Assembly (NCBI GenBank): GCA_965112735.1
Contig: OZ218965.1
Coordinates: forward strand, 496,001 to 560,000
Reading direction: 5' to 3'
Source of the DNA: Phaeosaccion multiseriatum
Taxonomy: Eukaryota > Ochrophyta, other classes
Length of the DNA: 64,000 nucleotides
Shown here: positions 10,275 through 22,534 of the stretch, piece after piece
Layout of the letters: every line of letters starts with the position of its first letter
Numbering within the stretch: position 1 is the stretch's first letter
Program-made: the position numbers and the translations under genes
The notes under the pieces: model-generated
The model's input: the letters and a program-made list of their open reading frames with translations, nothing else
Database searches by the model: none
What the model was told of the DNA's origin: nothing

Positions 10275-10794
10275 TGTAAAAGCGACCTAAGCCGCTTAGA
10301 CAAGTGGTAACCCTTGATATATTATACGGGATGGAACCCGTTTGCAAGCCCTGCTGCTAGGCTCTCCTTATACCAAGATCACCGTTCTGACGTCCTCCTC
10401 CACTCAGAATCTACGTAATATAGGACACACCGACCATTGACTTATGGTCCTTCTCACTCTGAGGCCTTCCAACATCCCCAATGCCTATCCCGTAACCTTC
10501 CAACATCCCCAATGCCTATCCCGTCTCTGCGACCACCACCGCAAGGTCTAGAACCCCAAATGTTAGAACCTAGCAGCAGGGCTTGCAAACGGGTTGTAAA
10601 AGCGACCTAAGCCGCTTAGACAAGTGGTAACCCTTGATATATTATACGGGATGGAACCCGTTTGCAAGCCCTGCTGCTAGGCTCTCCTTATACCAAGATC
10701 ACCGTTCTGACGTCCTCCTCCACTCAGAATCTACGTAATATAGGACACACCGACCATTGACTTATGGTCCTTCTCACTCTGAGGCCTTCCAACA
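10275..10794 (+). repeat. 200-bp direct repeat pair with internal inverted repeat
   Basis: The 200-bp stretch 10275-10474 is repeated, apparently without change, at 10595-10794 (offset 320). Between them, a 28-bp unit with ccttccaacatccccaatgc is itself tandemly doubled (10468-10524). The spacer also holds a 25-bp inverted copy (10569-10593, containing agcagggcttgcaaacggg) of part of each long repeat (10337-10361 and 10657-10681), so each could fold back. The outermost edges have no clear target duplication. Confidence 0.7.
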
Positions 10795-10807
10795 ATCCCC
10801 TCCGTGG

Positions 10808-11144
10808 AAAGTCAGTCGTATGTCAGTGGCCCAGGCCTAGGCAACGCAGTGAGAAACGGGTGGTCGTTTAGGACAGTGCATAGATAAGCTAATAGATACA
10901 AGGCCGGCTGTCAGGCTAGCTAGCTTTGGGGTTGTGGAAAGTCGTGCTTAGACCTCCACAAAACGGACTAGACACACAGATAAGGTAGCAGCACCCCAAA
11001 GCTAGCCTGACAGCCAGCCTTGTATCTATTAGCTTATCTATGCACTGCCTGTCCTAAACGACCACCTGCAGGAGGATAGTGAGAAACGGGCACCGTTTCT
11101 CACTGCGTTGCCTAGGCCTGGGCCACTGACATACGACTGACTTT
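10808..11144. mobile_element. 337-bp foldback (MITE-like) element
   Basis: The left arm begins aaagtcagtcgtatgtcagt, and the right arm ends with its reverse complement. The outer arms (10808-10860 and 11092-11144) match for about 53 bp. Inner arms (about 10861-10932 and 10993-11063) match with few differences. Nearly the whole element therefore folds into one long hairpin around a central loop of about 60 bp. There is no coding capacity. This is the form of a non-autonomous inverted-repeat element; I could not identify a target-site duplication. Confidence 0.75.
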
Positions 11145-11704
11145 CAACACGCGTGAGCTCCGGAGGGCGGCGTGGGGGCCGGCCCTCGTTCTCCTCAGAG
11201 CTCTCACCCCCTCTCCCTGATGGTACGATGAAGGACGGCACCGTACCAGGGCACCTTCGCGCCGTCGCGGCGCTCGGGTGGGGGCGGGAATATATCGAGG
11301 GGCGTCCCCTTCAACCCGTCGGCGAGAGCCGGAGGAAAAGCGGAGAAACAGGCCCTCCTCTTCGCCGTCGCCAGAATTGAGGGACCTCAACATCCGGCGC
11401 GTCGCCAGCTGTGAGCGACAAAGTGGAAGGACCCCCCCTCCACGCAGTCGCCAGTTGTGAATGAGACAGCTGGTGAACCAAGGCGTCGGGGATGTTGGGG
11501 GGAAGGACTCCTCATTTAAGAGAGCAGCCCCGTGCACGTCGGAGACCAATTGGTCTCCAAGGAGGGTCGCCCCCATCAGAGGGCGGGCACTGGTCTTTGG
11601 ACGTAGCGGAAGGTTGGGGAGTCTCCATGGTGAGCGCCCCACGCTCCACTTCACCCCCCCAATGAGCCACGCTATGTGTGGAGTCGCCGCCAACACACAC
11701 AGGA
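11145..11704. other. GC-rich stretch without assigned gene
   Basis: Open frames exist on both strands but show no recognisable domain. At 11257-11280 lies cttcgcgccgtcgcggcgct, the reverse complement of the last bases of the long element that ends near 16655. A related element end in the opposite orientation is therefore likely here. Nothing else is identified. Confidence 0.35.
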
Positions 11705-12180
11705 TAACCAACAGCTAGGGGATCCTACGTGTTTCGATGTTGTTGTGTTGTTGTCCACCTGCTACTGATAGTGCATACAACGGAGTGCCCTCCAAATGTC
11801 GACGATAGTCCGGATTCCAACATGTGTACCACCTTTGGGACTCCACAACTCACCATCGCCTCTCCGTGGAAGGAAGATATAATGTCCTTGCAGAGTCGGG
11901 TCTATTCTCGGAGAGGTTTCCAAAACACTCGCCATATGTATGCCCCACCAGTCCATACTGTTCTTCCAGTTAGGCCCTGTGCCCCTGAGCCATCTAGGAT
12001 GTGGAACAGACCACACACCCCAGACAACCAACAAGCACGGGAGTGTGTATTATTAGCTTTCCTTTATCTATCTCACTTTCGTATCTATCCTCCTCCTGCG
12101 ACATGCCGGTCATATGAGGCATGTGTTCCCCAACTGGCGACAATCCGGATTCGAACATACCAAACACCTTTGAGACTCCA
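11705..12180 (-). mobile_element. Degenerate LTR pieces, minus orientation
   Basis: The stretch 11986-12180 is a diverged, reverse-oriented copy (about 195 bp) of the 209-bp LTR seen intact at 36651 and 39618. Read on the minus strand it begins TGGAGTCTCAAAGGTGTTTG and ends near GATGGCTCA. A second, more diverged LTR start lies at about 11775-11845 (minus strand TGGAGTCCCAAAGG). Two same-orientation ends about 300 bp apart suggest the remains of an internally deleted copy. The satellite begins immediately after 12180. Confidence 0.6.
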
Positions 12181-13476
12181 CAAAAACCCGCATTTACAGG
12201 GCACACACAGCCTAGACGAAGCGTTTGCTGGCCACCACATGCCTGCACTGGGCCCTGACTCTGTACATCCAGCCCAATAGAGGTATTGCATCGCCACAAC
12301 GAGGCCAAGTCGGGTCTCCGATCAGCCCAAATGGCCCAATCTGGCCCTTTGAAGTGCTCAAAAAGCCCGGAGCCGGCATTTGCAGGGCACACACAGCCTA
12401 GACGAAGCGTTTGCTGGCCACAGCATGCCTGCACTGGGCCCTGGCTCTGTACATCAGGCCCAATAGGGGTATCGCATCCCCACAACGAGGCCAAGTCGGG
12501 TCTCCGATCGGCCCAAGTGGCCCAATCTGGCCCTCTGCAATAGCTAATGCTCAAAAATGCCCAAAGCCGACATCTGCAGGGCACACACAGCCTAGACGAA
12601 GCGTTTGCTGGCCACAGCATGCCTGCACTGGGCCCTGGCTCTGTACATCAGGCCCAATAGGGGTATCGCATCCCCACAACGAGGCCAAGTCGGGTCTCCG
12701 ATCGGCCCAAGTGGCCCAATCTGGCCCTCTGCAATAGCTAATGCTCAAAAATGCCCAAAGCCGACATCTGCAGGGCACACACAGCCTAGACGAAGCGTTT
12801 GCTAGCCACAACATGCCTGCACTGGGCCCTGGCTCTGTACATCAGGCCTAATAGAGGTATCTCATCGCCACAACGAGGCCAAGTTGGGTCTCCGATCGGC
12901 CCAAGTGGCCCAATCTGGCCCTTTGCAGTGCTCAAAAATGCCGAAAGCTGGCATTTGCAGGGCACACACAACCTAGACGAAGCGTTTGCTGGCCACAACA
13001 TGCCTGCACTTGGCCCTGAGGATTTTTAGTTAGCCCAATACAGGGACTGCATCGCCACAATTAGGCCAAGTGGCGCATCCGATTGGCCCAAATTGCGCAA
13101 AGCTGGCATTTGCAGCCAGGGCACACACAGCCTAGACGAAGCGTTTGCTGGCCACAACATGCCTGCACTGGGCCCTGACTCTGCATCACCAGCCCAATAG
13201 AGAGACTGCATCGCCACAACGAGGCCAAGTTGGGCATCCGATCGGCCCAATTTGCGCAAAGCCGGCATTTGCAGGGCACACACAGCCTAGACGAAGCGTT
13301 TGCTGGCCACAACATGCCTGCACTGAGCCCTGACTCTGCATAACAAGCCCAAAAGACGTACTGCATCGCCACAACGAGGCCAAGTGGGGCATCCGATCGG
13401 CCCAAATGGCCCAATCTGGCCCTTGGCAGTGCCCAAAAAAGCCCAAAGCCGGCATTTGCAGGGCACACACAGCCTA
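12181..13476 (+). repeat. Satellite array I (monomers about 150-195 bp)
   Basis: About seven tandem monomers of the window-wide satellite. A core shared by all monomers is gcagggcacacacagcct, followed by gacgaagcgtttgctgg and catgcctgcactgggccct. Several monomers here are about 195 bp, with extra bases (tagctaatgctcaaaaatgc) before the core. This array is more diverged than the others and lies at the left edge of the repeat island. Its right end is cut by the long element starting at about 13477. Confidence 0.9.
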
Positions 13477-16400
13477 AGCCTGTTCAGCAGCGCAGCAACG
13501 GAACTTTGTTTCTCGCGGAACAGAGACGAGGACGAGGTGGGAGACATGGGAGCCAGCAGGGCGAAGCGTCAGCGTAGGTGCTTGGTACCGCCCCAAGGGG
13601 GGGGTCCCCTCTGGGGAGATGTACAGTATGTCAGTGAAGCAGGGAATTTAGATTTTTCAGAAGAGGAGAGACCTTGGCGTGTGCTGTCACTTACTGAGGC
13701 GGCGGAGACAGAGTCCAGGAAGAGTGGAGCACACTGTCAAGGAGGAGAGTAGATACTGGTGTGGTGGAAAGCGAGCCTCTTGTCCTGGCAAGCGCTTGTG
13801 TTGGCCAAGGGGATCCGCCTGGTGTTGCGAGCCGGGATCCTCGTGGAAGAGGGAGGAAGAGCTAGGGAGACTGTGTCTGGTGTTGCGTGCCGACAGTCTC
13901 CACGGTGTTGCGTGCCGGAACTCTTCTTTTCTTTCCTTTGCCGGTGTTGCGGGGCTCTATGGCTTGGGACAAGCGGTGTCTGGTGTTGCGTGCCGACCGC
14001 CTCCACGGTGTTGCGTGCCGGCGCCTTTTGCCCTCTTCGCCCTTTCTTCCTTGCTGGTATCGCCGTAGGATCCGCGTCCGGTGTTGAGGCCGACGCCCTA
14101 CTCATCTCTCCGCCCTCTCCTCTCTCCCGTGGCCCAAGGTTTGGGGGGTGTGGTCCACGGCATTTTTTGTCTTTTTGCGAGGCGAAAGGGGCTCCCGGGT
14201 GACGGCAGGCCCCTTAGCTCTTCCAGGTGTCTGTCTGTATGTTTGTGTGTGTATGTTTCGACGGTGTTTCTGTGTGTAGGGTGCGTATTTCCTGTGTTTG
14301 GCGTGCGAATAAGGGCCTCCTCCACAAAGGAGGCTGGCTCTGCGCGTGGTGACAACAGCGGCTCATCCCTCGCCATTCCGGCCCTCAACGGCGGGCGGGG
14401 CAGTCCTAGGCAACAGCAGCCGTGGTCACTGCCCCTACACACGATGTGTGTTTGTATCTGTGTGTGCTGGTCTGCGTCTGTGTGTGCTAGTGTCCGTTTG
14501 TGCGTGCTGGTGTCCCTGTATTGTGCCTTTGTCTATGTCTGTGTGCCTGTGAATGTTTGTGTACGTCTGCGTGTTTAAGTGTACCTCCCTTGTTGTTGGA
14601 GTGTCTCCCACCTACAACAGCAGTATGGCCAGAAGGAGGCGTACGTGGTCGCCACTGGGCTTGCCTGCAGTCTCTCTGGATGGGTGGGGGCGTAGCTGAC
14701 CTTCGATACGGGAGCTCGCACAGCCCACCTCCGGCAGCTACATCCGAGAGACATATCGGGCCGAGGAGCGGCGAAGGGAAGGAGACGGACTACAGCTGTA
14801 CCTCCCTCACCATCTCGAACGCATGGGAAGGGGAGGGGGGGGGTCCGATGGGGGCTCAGCTCTCAGGACAAACAGCAACCGCCAGGCAGTTAGTACGAGC
14901 GTCAAAGGTGGCAGCATGGATGCGAAGGCAGCTATTCGGGCTGTTGGAAGGAACCGGAGAGCCCTTTGATGGTGGTTGGCGCCTCTAGTTTGCGTGTGGA
15001 GCGGATATGGGACCTGTGGCCATAACAGCGAACCGATGGGCGACAAGAGAGGCACAGCATACGAGGGAGAATTGGGAATTGGAAGGCGGCATTGGGAGTG
15101 CACGGTACTCGCATTTCGGGAGGTACGGCAGCGTTTGGTGACCGTCTACGGAGTGTACGGCGATGTACGTCGTCCGGTGCTGAAGGAAATTGGGGCATTG
15201 AGCAGTGTGGCTACTTATCTGTAATGGACGGCGGAAGCATGACGTTTGGTCGTTCACAACAGCTATGGAGTGGAAGTCGGGGCCTGCCTGTGATGCAGAA
15301 GAGAAGGTGATGGATTTTTCGGCGTTGGGGCTCGTGAGCGGTGTGAACATGGAGGATGGGAGAGAACAGGGCTTGTGGCTCGCTCTGCTTGCACGACTTA
15401 CTTGCAGTAGTATGGATGGACTACCCTCTTGCTATCGTGCTCGGTGGTCGAGGGATTGATGCCGCCGCGCTTGAGATATTGGACTTGTTCATTTTTCGGG
15501 CCCGCAGCACCGAGGTGTTTTGCATTCGTTGCATTGCTCAGCTGGTACAGCGGAAGTCCGCGGCGGACGGTTGGAATCGCAGCGGAGTGGTCTTGGTACG
15601 GCGTGTGCAGAAGGGTAACTTCTACGAGTTGATGTTCGAAGAGCTTGGAGCGGAAAACATGAGCGCTTCTGTGAGGGCATTTTCGGCTTTTCTACAGGGG
15701 TTGGATATATGGACACTTTTGGATCTGTGATTCCGGAAAGAATCCGAATTTGCTGGTTTGGGCGCGCTTTGCTGCTTCCACCAGCCGTGCCAGAGGACTG
15801 CGCAGTGTATTTCGCTCAGTGGCTCGCCTCCCCCCCAGCACACCATCCCAAGCGAGTGGGGGGTGTGTGATGGTCAGCAGGGGGCGTGCGAAGGGACCTC
15901 TTCAGAGGACACTGACTCTGCCCGTGGCGACACCAGCGGCTCCTCCCTCGCCATCATTCCTCCCCCAGCAGCGGGGAGCGCAGCCCTTGGCAACAGCACC
16001 AGCAGCCCTACACCGGTACACGCGGCGGGTGTTTGTATCTGTGTGTGTACTGGTGTGCGTCTGTGTCTACTGGTGCCCCTGTATGTGTATTATTATGTCT
16101 GTCTGTGTATGAATGTTTGTGTATCTTTGTGTTTTGTGTACCGGCCGACTACGATCGGGAGAGTGGGCTCTCGACTAGGCTGGGGCAGGTGCTGCTGCAC
16201 CCTCGCAGCGCACCGGTGGGTACTCGGATGGGTGGGGGTGAAGCGGGACTTGGGGTGCTCACTGCGGTGGCACCCCACACTCCACTACATCCGAAACCCG
16301 GTGCCCGCCTCCCTCCATAGAGGCGGCCCCCTTGGAGGCGCTCTGCGCTCCCGAGGTGGGACTCCCTCACGGGACTGCCCCCCCCTACTAATGATGAGTC

Positions 16401-16655
16401 CTTCCCCCAACGTTAGCTACCCCTGGCCCACGACCTCTCCACCTGCGGAGCAGGTGGCCACTTGGGAGTCCAGCCCTATTCCTCTTGGCCTCGAACAGCC
16501 GGCCACGGCGTGGATGTGGATAGTCCTCAGCATGCATACTGCGACGCCTTGGAGCGGGAGTCGGACATCTCCCGGGCCCTCGCCTACGACTGAAGGGAGG
16601 AGGCCTCTCACTGGCTTCCCACCTTCGCCCGAGCGCCGCGACGGCGCGAAGACGA
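13477..16655 (+). mobile_element. Long element A inside the satellite (about 3.2 kb)
   Basis: This sequence interrupts the satellite between agcctA and GACGAAG. It begins agcctgttcagcagcg and ends cgagcgccgcgacggcgcga. Near the left end a short open segment (VQYVSEAGNLDF, about 13624-13659) resembles one in the 0.8-kb elements. Several copies of ggtgttgcgtgccg lie at 13869-14020. GT-rich stretches (14220-14580 and 16020-16140) are related to each other. 14870-15730 carries the coding block shared with three other elements here. No reverse transcriptase, integrase or transposase was recognised. I see no clear target duplication, so boundaries may be off by a few bases. Confidence 0.6.
14870..15730 (+). 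pseudogene. Conserved unknown coding block, copy A
   Basis: The first part (to about 15310) reads ARQLVRASKVAAWMRRQLFG and FDGGWRL, and continues after a stop codon in the same frame; compare the open version in copy C. The second part, 15356-15730, is fully open for 124 residues (MGENRACGSLCLHDLLAVVW and later LDLFIFRARSTEVFCIRC, VLVRRVQKGNFYELMFEELG). The same frame is kept in copies C and D, which suggests it once coded for a protein. I do not recognise the family and see no catalytic motif. Copy A is disrupted in its first half. Confidence 0.5.
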
Positions 16656-19600
16656 AGAGTTTGCTGGCCACAACATGCCTGCACTGGGCCCTGACTCTGC
16701 ATAACCAGCCCAAAAGAGGTACTGCATCGCCACAATGAGGCCAACTGGGACGTCCGATCGGCCCAAATGGCCCAATCTGGCCCTTGGCAGTGCTCAAAAA
16801 AGCCCAAAGCCGACATTTGCAGGGCACACACAGCCTAGACGAAGCGTTTGCTGGCCACAACATGCCTGCACTGGGCCCTGACTCTGCATAACAAGCCCAA
16901 TAGACGTACTGCATCGCCTCAACGAGGCCAAGTTGGGCATCCGATCGGCCCAAATTGCGCAAAGCCGGCATTTGCAGGGCACACACAGCCTAGACGAAGC
17001 GTTTGCTGGCCACAACATGCCTGCACTGGGCCCTGACTCTGCATAACAAGCCCAAAAGACGTACTGCATCGCCACAACGAGGCCCAGTGGGGCATCCGAT
17101 CGGCCCAAATGGCCCAATCTGGCCCTTGGCAGTGCTCAAAAATGCCCAAAGCCGACATTTGCAGGGCACACACAGCCTAGACGAAGCGTTTGCTGGCCAC
17201 AACATGCCTGCACTGGGCCCTGACTCTATATACTTAGCCCAAAAGACGTACTGCATCGCCACAACGAGGCCAAGTTGGGCATCCGATCGGCCCAAATGGC
17301 CCAATCTGGCCCTTGGCAATGCTCAAAAATGCCCAAAGCCGGCATTTGCAGGGCACACACAGCCTAGACGAAGCGTTTGCTGGCCACAACATGCCTGCAC
17401 TGGGCCCTGACTCTGCGTAACTAGCCCAATAGAGGTACTGCATCGCCACAATGAGGCCAACTGGGACGTCTGATCGGCCCAAATGGCCCAATCTGGCCCT
17501 TGGCAGTGCTCAAAAAGCCCAAAGCCGACATTTGCAGGGCACACACAGCCTACACGAAGCGTTTGCTGGCCACAACATGCCTGCACTGGGCCCTGACTCT
17601 GCATAACCAGCCCAATAGAGGTACTGCATCGCCACAATGAGGCCAACTGGGACGTCCGATCGGCCCAAATGGCCCAATCTGGCCCTTGGCAGTGCTCAAA
17701 AAGCCCAAAGCCGACATTTGCAGGGCACACACAGCCTAGACGAAGCGTTTGCTGGCCACAACATGCCTGCACTGGGCCCTGACTCTGCATAACAAGCCCA
17801 ATAGACGTACTGCATCGCCACAACGAGGCCAAGTTGGGCATCCGATCGGCCCAAATTGCGCAAAGCCGGCATTTGCAGGGCACACACAGCCTAGACGAAG
17901 CGTTTGCTGGCCACAACATGCCTGCACTGGGCCCTGACTCTGCATAACAAGCCCAAAAGACGTACTGCATCGCCACAACGAGGCCCAGTGGGGCATCCGA
18001 TCGGCCCAAATGGCCCAATCTGGCCCTTGGCAGTGCTAAAAAATGCCCAAAGCCGACATTTGCGGGGCACACACAGCCTAGACGAAGCGTTTGCTGGCCA
18101 CAACATGCCTGCACTGGGCCCTGACTCTATATACTTAGCCCCAAAGACGTAGTGCATCGCCACAACGAGGCCAAGTTGGGCATCCGATCGGCCCAAATGG
18201 CCCAATCTGGCCCTTGGCAATGCTCAAAAATGCCCAAAGCCGGCATTTGCAGGGCACACACAGCCTAGACGAAGCGTTTGCTGGCCACAACATGCCTGCA
18301 CTGGGCCCTGACTCTGCGTAACTAGCCCAATAGAGGTACTGCATCGCTACAATGAGGCCAACTGGGACGTCTGATCGGCCCAAATGGCCCAATCTGGCCC
18401 TTGGCAGTGCTCAAAAAGCCCAAAGCCGGCATTTGCAGGGCACACACAGCCTAGACGAAGCGTTTGCTGGCCACAACATGCCTGCACTGGGCCCTGACTC
18501 TGCGTAACTAGCCCAATAGAGGTACTGCATCGCCACAATGAGGCCAACTGGGACGTCTGATCGGCCCCAATGGCCCAATCTGGCCCTTGGCAGTGCTCAA
18601 AAAGCCCAAAGCCGACATTTGCAGGGCACACACAGCCTACACGAAGCGTTTGCTGGCCACAACATGCCTGCACTGGGCCCTGACTCTGCATAACCAGCCC
18701 AAAAGAGGTACTGCATCGCCACAATGAGGCCAACTGGGACGTCTGATCGGCCCAAATGGCCCAATCTGGCCCTTGGCAGTGCTCAAAAAGCCCAAAGCCG
18801 ACATTTGCAGGGCACACACAGCCTACACGAAGCGTTTGCTGGCCACAACATGCCTGCACTGGGCCCTGACTCTGCATAACCAGCCCAAAAGAGGTACTGC
18901 ATCGCCACAATGAGGCCAACTGGGACGTCCGATCGGCCCAAATGGCCCAATCTGGCCCTTGGCAGTGCTCAAAAAAGCCCAAAGCCGACATTTGCAGGGC
19001 ACACACAGCCTAGACGAAGCGTTTGCTGGCCACAACATGCCTGCACTGGGCCCTGACTCTGCATAACAAGCCCAAAAGACGTACTGCATCGCCACAACGA
19101 GGCCAAGTTGGGCATCCGATCGGCCCAAATTGCGCAAAGCCGGCATTTGCAGGGCACACACAGCCTAGACGAAGCGTTTGCTGGCCACAACATGCCTGCA
19201 CTGGGCCCTGACTCTGCATAACAAGCCCAAAAGACGTACTGCATCGCCACAACGAGGCCCAGTGGGGCATCCGATCGGCCCAAATGGCCCAATCTGGCCC
19301 TTGGCAGTGCTAAAAAATGCCCTAAGCCGACATTTGCAGGGCACACACAGCCTAGACGAAGCGTTTGCTGGCCACAACATGCCTGCACTGGGCCCTGACT
19401 CTATATACTTAGCCCAAAAGACGTAGTGCATCGCCACAACGAGGCCAAGTGGGGCATCCGATCGGCCCAAATGGCCCAATCTGGCCCTTGGCAGTGCCCA
19501 AAAAAGCCCAAAGCCGGCATTTGCAGGGCACACACAGCCTAGACGAAGCGTTTGCTGGCCACAACATGCCTGCACTGGGCCCTGACTCTGCATGACCAGC

Positions 19601-19692
19601 CCAAAAGAGGTACTGCATCGCCACAATGAGGCCAACTGGGACGTCCGATCGGCCCAAATGGCCCAATCTGGCCCTTGGCAGTGCTCAAAAAA
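16656..19692 (+). repeat. Satellite array II
   Basis: About 18 tandem monomers of two main lengths. The long type (about 186-187 bp) contains caatctggcccttggcagtg and a run of A before the core. In the short type (about 155 bp) this is replaced by aaattgcgcaaag. A variant with ctctatatacttagccc in place of ctctgcataaccagccc occurs at about 17227, 18126 and 19400, spaced by a multi-monomer period. That is a sign of higher-order units of roughly 0.9-1.3 kb. No in-frame protein is likely: monomer lengths are not multiples of three. Confidence 0.95.
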
Positions 19693-20487
19693 CGCTGCTT
19701 CAGCAGCGAAGCCACGGGAGTTCTGTTCTCGCGGAGTGGAGTCGACGGAGAAACAGGGTATTGAGAGCCGAGGAGGGTGGAGCGTGAGCGCGTGTGTGGA
19801 CCCCGAGGGAGCTGGTAGGATAGAATATATTTATGGCAGCAGATGGAGAACAACGGATTTGGATTTTCCGCTGGAGCTCAGAAGAGGAGGAGCCCTGCTG
19901 TACTCGCCACCCTACCGTGATTGAAGGAGATAGAGAGCAGGTGCGGGAGCGTGTACAAGCAGGGAGGAGAGTAGAGACCGATGGTGTAGGAAAGCAAGGA
20001 TCGCAGTAGGGCCCGACTGCTTCTCTTGTGAGGGTGAAGGTGCTGTGTGCTTACTTGTGTCATGCTAACTGTCGCAAACACAAGAGGTGCCCCCAATGCT
20101 AACTGTCGCAAGGGCTTGCGCTACGCACACGCATCTAGTAGAAGTGAGAGACCCTTAGCCTGGTGTAGTATGGAGCTCTCGCCGGGCAAAAGGCTTTTTC
20201 TTTCTCCACCCACCCACCCATCTAGATTAGTTTAGTACATAGTAGTTAGATACTCAGTAGTTAAGGGGGGGATGAGCGGCTCCTCTGAACCGCTGCCCCC
20301 AAAGGCCCGTGCTCGCCCCCGTCAGGGAAGCGACACCCCGGAGGCACTGTGTGCCCCGAGGTGAGTCCCTCTCAGGACTGCACTCTTAATGAAAAGTTTA
20401 TCCCCCAACAATGGCGACGACTGGATGAGGAAGAGCGAGGCCTCTCAATGGGTACCCAGTTTTGATTGAGCGCAACGACCGCGAGAA
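19693..20487 (+). mobile_element. 0.8-kb element, copy S1
   Basis: A 795-bp element starting cgctgcttcagcagcg and ending cgcaacgaccgcgagaa, flanked by ctcaaaaaa on both sides (19684-19692 and 20488-20496). Those 9 bp belong to the long satellite monomer, so they fit a target duplication. Near the left end an open segment reads RIEYIYGSRWRTTDLDFPLE. The pentamer-rich right third (from about 20265, ggggatgagcggctcctctg) is shared with the long relatives. No transposase is encoded; it looks like an internally deleted non-autonomous derivative. The motif ttctcgcgg occurs near the left end and, inverted, at the right end. Confidence 0.7.
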
Positions 20488-21739
20488 CTCAAAAAAGACC
20501 AAAGCCGGCATTTGCAGGGCACACACAGCCTAGACGAAGCGTTTGCTGGCCACAACATGCCTGCACTGGCCCCTGACTCTGCATAACCAGCCCAAAAGAC
20601 GTACTGCATCGCCACCATGAGGCCAAGTTGGGCATCCGATCGGCCCAAATGGCCCAATCTGGCCCTTGGCAGTGCTCAAAAAGCCCAAAGCCGACATTTG
20701 CAGGGCACACACAGCCTAGACGAAGCGTTTGCTGGCCACAACATGCCTGCACTGGGCCCTGACTCTGCATAACCAGCCCAATAGAGGTACTGCATCGCCA
20801 CAATGAGGCCAACTGGGACGTCCGATCGGCCCAAATGGCCCAATCTGGCCCTTGGCAGTGCTCAAAAAAGACCAAAGCCGGCATTTGCAGGGCACACACA
20901 GCCTAGACGAAGCGTTTGCTGGCCACAACATGCCTGCACTGGGCCCTGACTCTGCATAACAAGCCCAATAGAGGTACTGCATCGCCACAACGAGGCCAAG
21001 TTGGGCATCCGATCGGCCCAAATTGCGCAAAGCCGGCATTTGCAGGGCACACACAGCCTAGACGAAGCGTTTGCTGGCCACAACATGCCTGCACTGGGCC
21101 CTGACTCTGCATAACAAGCCCAATAGACGTACTGCATCGCCACAACGAGGCCAAGTTGGGCATCCGATCGGCCCAAATTGCGCAAAGCCGGCATTTGCAG
21201 GGCACACACAGCCTAGACGAAGCGTTTGCTGGCCACAACATGCCTGCACTGGGCCCTGACTCTGCATAACAAGCCCAAAAGACGTACTGCATCGCCACAA
21301 CGAGGCCCAGTGGGGCATCCGATCGGCCCAAATGGCCCAATCTGGCCCTTGGCAGTGCTAAAAAATGCCCAAAGCCGGCATTTGCAGGGCACACACAGCC
21401 TAGACGAAGCGTTTGCTGGCCACAACATGCCTGCACTGGGCCCTGACTCTATATACTTAGCCCAAAAGACGTACTGCATCGCCACAACGAGGCCAAGTGG
21501 GGCATCCGATCGGCCCAAATGGCCTAATCTGGCCCTTGGCAGTGCCCAAAAAAGCCCAAAGCCGGCATTTGCAGGGCACACACAGCCTAGACGAAGCGTT
21601 TGCTGGCCACAACATGCCTGCACTGGGCCCTGACTCTGCATGACCAGCCCAAAAGAGGTACTGCATCGCCACAATGAGGCCAACTGGGACGTCCGATCGG
21701 CCCAAATGGCCCAATCTGGCCCTTGGCAGTGCTCAAAAA
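20488..21739 (+). repeat. Satellite array III
   Basis: About seven monomers, mixing 155-bp and 187-bp types, between element copies S1 and S2. Together with S1 it forms a 2,047-bp block that is repeated next door (21740-23787) with very few differences. Confidence 0.95.
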
Positions 21740-22534
21740 TGCTGCTTCAGCAGCGAAGCCACGGGAGTTCTGTTCTCGCGGAGTGGAGTCGACGGAGAAA
21801 CAGGGTATTGAGAGCCGAGGAGGGTGGAGCGTGAGCGCGTGTGTGGACCCCGAGGGAGCTGGTAGGATAGAATATATTTATGGCAGCAGATGGAAAACAA
21901 CGGATTTGGATTTTCCGCTGGAGCTCAGAAGAGGAGGAGCCCTGCTGTACTCGCCACCCTACCGTGATTGAAGGAGATAGAGGGCAGGTGCGGGAGCGTG
22001 TACAAGCAGGGAGGAGAGTAGAGACCGATGGTGTAGGAAAGCAAGGATCGCAGTAGGGCCCGACTGCTTCTCTTGTGAGGGTGAAGGTGCTGTGTGCTTA
22101 CTTGTGTCATGCTAACTGTCGCAAACACAAGAGGTGCCCCCAATGCTAACTGTCGCAAGGGCTTGCGCTACGCACACGCATCTAGTAGAAGTGAGAGACC
22201 CTTAGCCTGGTGTAGTATGGAGCTCTCGCCGGGCAAAAGGCTTTTTCTTTCTCCACCCACCCACCCATCTAGATTAGTTTAGTACATAGTAGTTAGATAC
22301 TCAGTAGTTAAGGGGGGGATGAGCGGTTCCTCTGAACCGCTGCCCCCAAAGGCCCGTGCTCGCCCCCGTCAGGGAAGCGACACCCCGGAGGCACTGTGTG
22401 CCCCGAGGTGAGTCCCTCTCAGGACTGCACTCTTAATGAAAAGTTTATCCCCCAACAATGGCGACGACTGGATGAGGAAGAGCGAGGCCTCTCAATGGGT
22501 ACCCAGTTTTTATTGAGCGCAACGACCGCGAGAA
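21740..22534 (+). mobile_element. 0.8-kb element, copy S2
   Basis: A second 795-bp copy, almost identical to S1, with satellite sequence ctcaaaaa on both sides. Because the following satellite is also duplicated at the same 2,047-bp offset, S2 arose by segmental duplication of S1 plus array rather than by independent insertion. Confidence 0.75.

Noticed and set aside
11112-11711. Minus-strand 199-codon frame
   Set aside because: Overlaps the inverted arm of the foldback element, is Arg/Pro/Ser-rich, and matches nothing; most likely open by base composition.
14220-14580. GT-rich stretch as telomere-like repeat
   Set aside because: The motif is irregular (tgtgtgtatg, tgtgtgctag and so on) and recurs inside the element near 16020-16140; it does not match a telomere unit.
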